Origin: a virus
Virus record (IMG/VR): IMGVR_UViG_3300020373_000133
Location: 1-31,621 of that record
Direction: 5' to 3' (one strand)
Length of the DNA: 31,621 bases
Positions within the stretch are counted from its first letter, which is position 1. Every line of letters starts with the position of its first letter. This document shows, in pieces, positions 31,393 to 31,621 of this stretch. Position numbers and translations under genes: made by a program. Below the pieces are notes generated by a model. It searched no databases. It had not been told where the DNA came from and saw only the letters and a program-made list of their open reading frames with translations.

Positions 31393-31400
31393 TATTTATA
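31393..31400 (+). promoter_or_regulatory. TATTTATA motif before the secreted-protein gene
   Basis: The octamer TATTTATA is 31 bases before ATG 31432 in a 51-base gap. The flanks AATATTTATAAC closely match the copy at 14146 (ATATTTATAAG), and a separate TTTGGAG ribosome site lies near the start codon. This is the fifth copy of the motif in intergenic or leader positions. Confidence 0.35.
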
Positions 31401-31431
31401 ACTGTATAGAACTTTTTATTTGGAGATAAAA

Positions 31432-31621
31432 ATGAAAAAATTATTGACTTTAATGTTGTTATTATCAACAACTTTGTTTAGTCAAATAGAAGGAGTGTTT
31501 TCAAACTTCTTTAAGTACTCAACTGTATATGCTGGATTTAATTTAACTTCACCAAAATGGGAAGATGATAGATATTCACTTTCAATGATTGACCCTGAAA
31601 CGGGAATGGAAAATTGGTTAA
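31432..31621 (+). CDS. Partial secreted, possibly outer-membrane protein
   Basis: The open frame runs from ATG 31432 to the window end (63 codons shown). Residues 1-17 (MKKLLTLMLLLSTTLFSQ with the cut after Ser or Gln) form a classic signal peptide. After this comes FFKYSTVYAGFNLTSPKWED, with alternating strands (Tyr/Phe/Trp-rich) that look like the first strands of an outer-membrane beta-barrel. It sits at the end of the tail cluster with its own upstream motif and a good ribosome site (TTTGGAG). It is probably placed in the host envelope by the phage. The role is unknown; spanin, adhesin or porin-like options remain because the rest is not visible. Confidence 0.7.
   Translation, partial: MKKLLTLMLLLSTTLFSQIEGVFSNFFKYSTVYAGFNLTSPKWEDDRYSLSMIDPETGMENWL

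Noticed and set aside
1-31621. CRISPR array, insertion sequence or reverse transcriptase-based diversity element
   Set aside because: No regularly spaced repeats, transposase motifs or YxDD reverse transcriptase motif were noticed on either strand.

Overview
The window is a stretch of a T4-like, contractile-tailed phage genome, about 31.6 kb, AT-rich and packed with short overlapping genes. Identification rests on a gp55-type late sigma factor, a GPW/gp25 baseplate wedge protein, a gp6/J-like baseplate wedge protein, an OB-fold tail spike, a phage tRNA and tmRNA, and many TAATG or ATGA gene junctions. No integrase or repressor is visible, so a lytic phage is most likely. The host is probably a marine Bacteroidota or Marinimicrobia-like bacterium. 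The phage carries a complete TonB-dependent receptor with a carboxypeptidase-regulatory-like N-terminal domain, and the last gene starts with a signal peptide of the MKKLL...LFSQ type common in that group. The host assignment is inference.

Layout. 1-419: C-terminal end of a coiled-coil/membrane protein, followed by a hairpin and a terminator. 420-3514: an isolated unit with a structured leader, a 940-residue TonB-dependent receptor and its own strong terminator, which is the architecture of a phage moron. 3529-4840: two nearly identical sigma70-like promoters, one driving a stand-alone T4-Pnkp-type 3'-phosphatase followed by tRNA-Tyr(GTA), the other driving a protein with a PD-(D/E)xK-like motif that may be a restriction-type endonuclease. 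4840-7044: small, mostly lysine-rich unknown genes. 7044-10352: metabolic and translation-related genes: peptide deformylase, an IMP dehydrogenase/GMP reductase homologue whose CBS region is replaced, a cold-shock protein, and a tmRNA 7 bases after it. 10397-13609: a 3D-domain putative wall-lytic protein, a Dam-like adenine methylase, an HD phosphohydrolase, a small membrane protein and the late sigma factor gp55.

13610-14179 is a junction: a structured RNA segment, a perfect bidirectional terminator, and the only reverse-strand gene (a small hydrophobic, holin-like protein). 14180-31380 is the late baseplate/tail module: spike, several unknown structural proteins, gp25, gp6, a DNRLRE-like protein, a 1858-residue tail protein with LamG and nested carbohydrate-binding-like regions, and six small to medium virion proteins including two paralogous pairs and a lone PKD domain. 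The last 190 bases open a gene for a secreted, possibly outer-membrane, protein.

How the genes may work together: early promoters probably serve the nucleic-acid repair and nuclease genes. Deformylase, Csp, tmRNA and tRNA-Tyr look like support for host translation during infection. gp55 would switch on the late tail genes, whose gaps repeatedly carry the octamer TATTTATA. The most unusual item is the phage-borne TonB-dependent receptor. All identifications come from motif reading without database searches.
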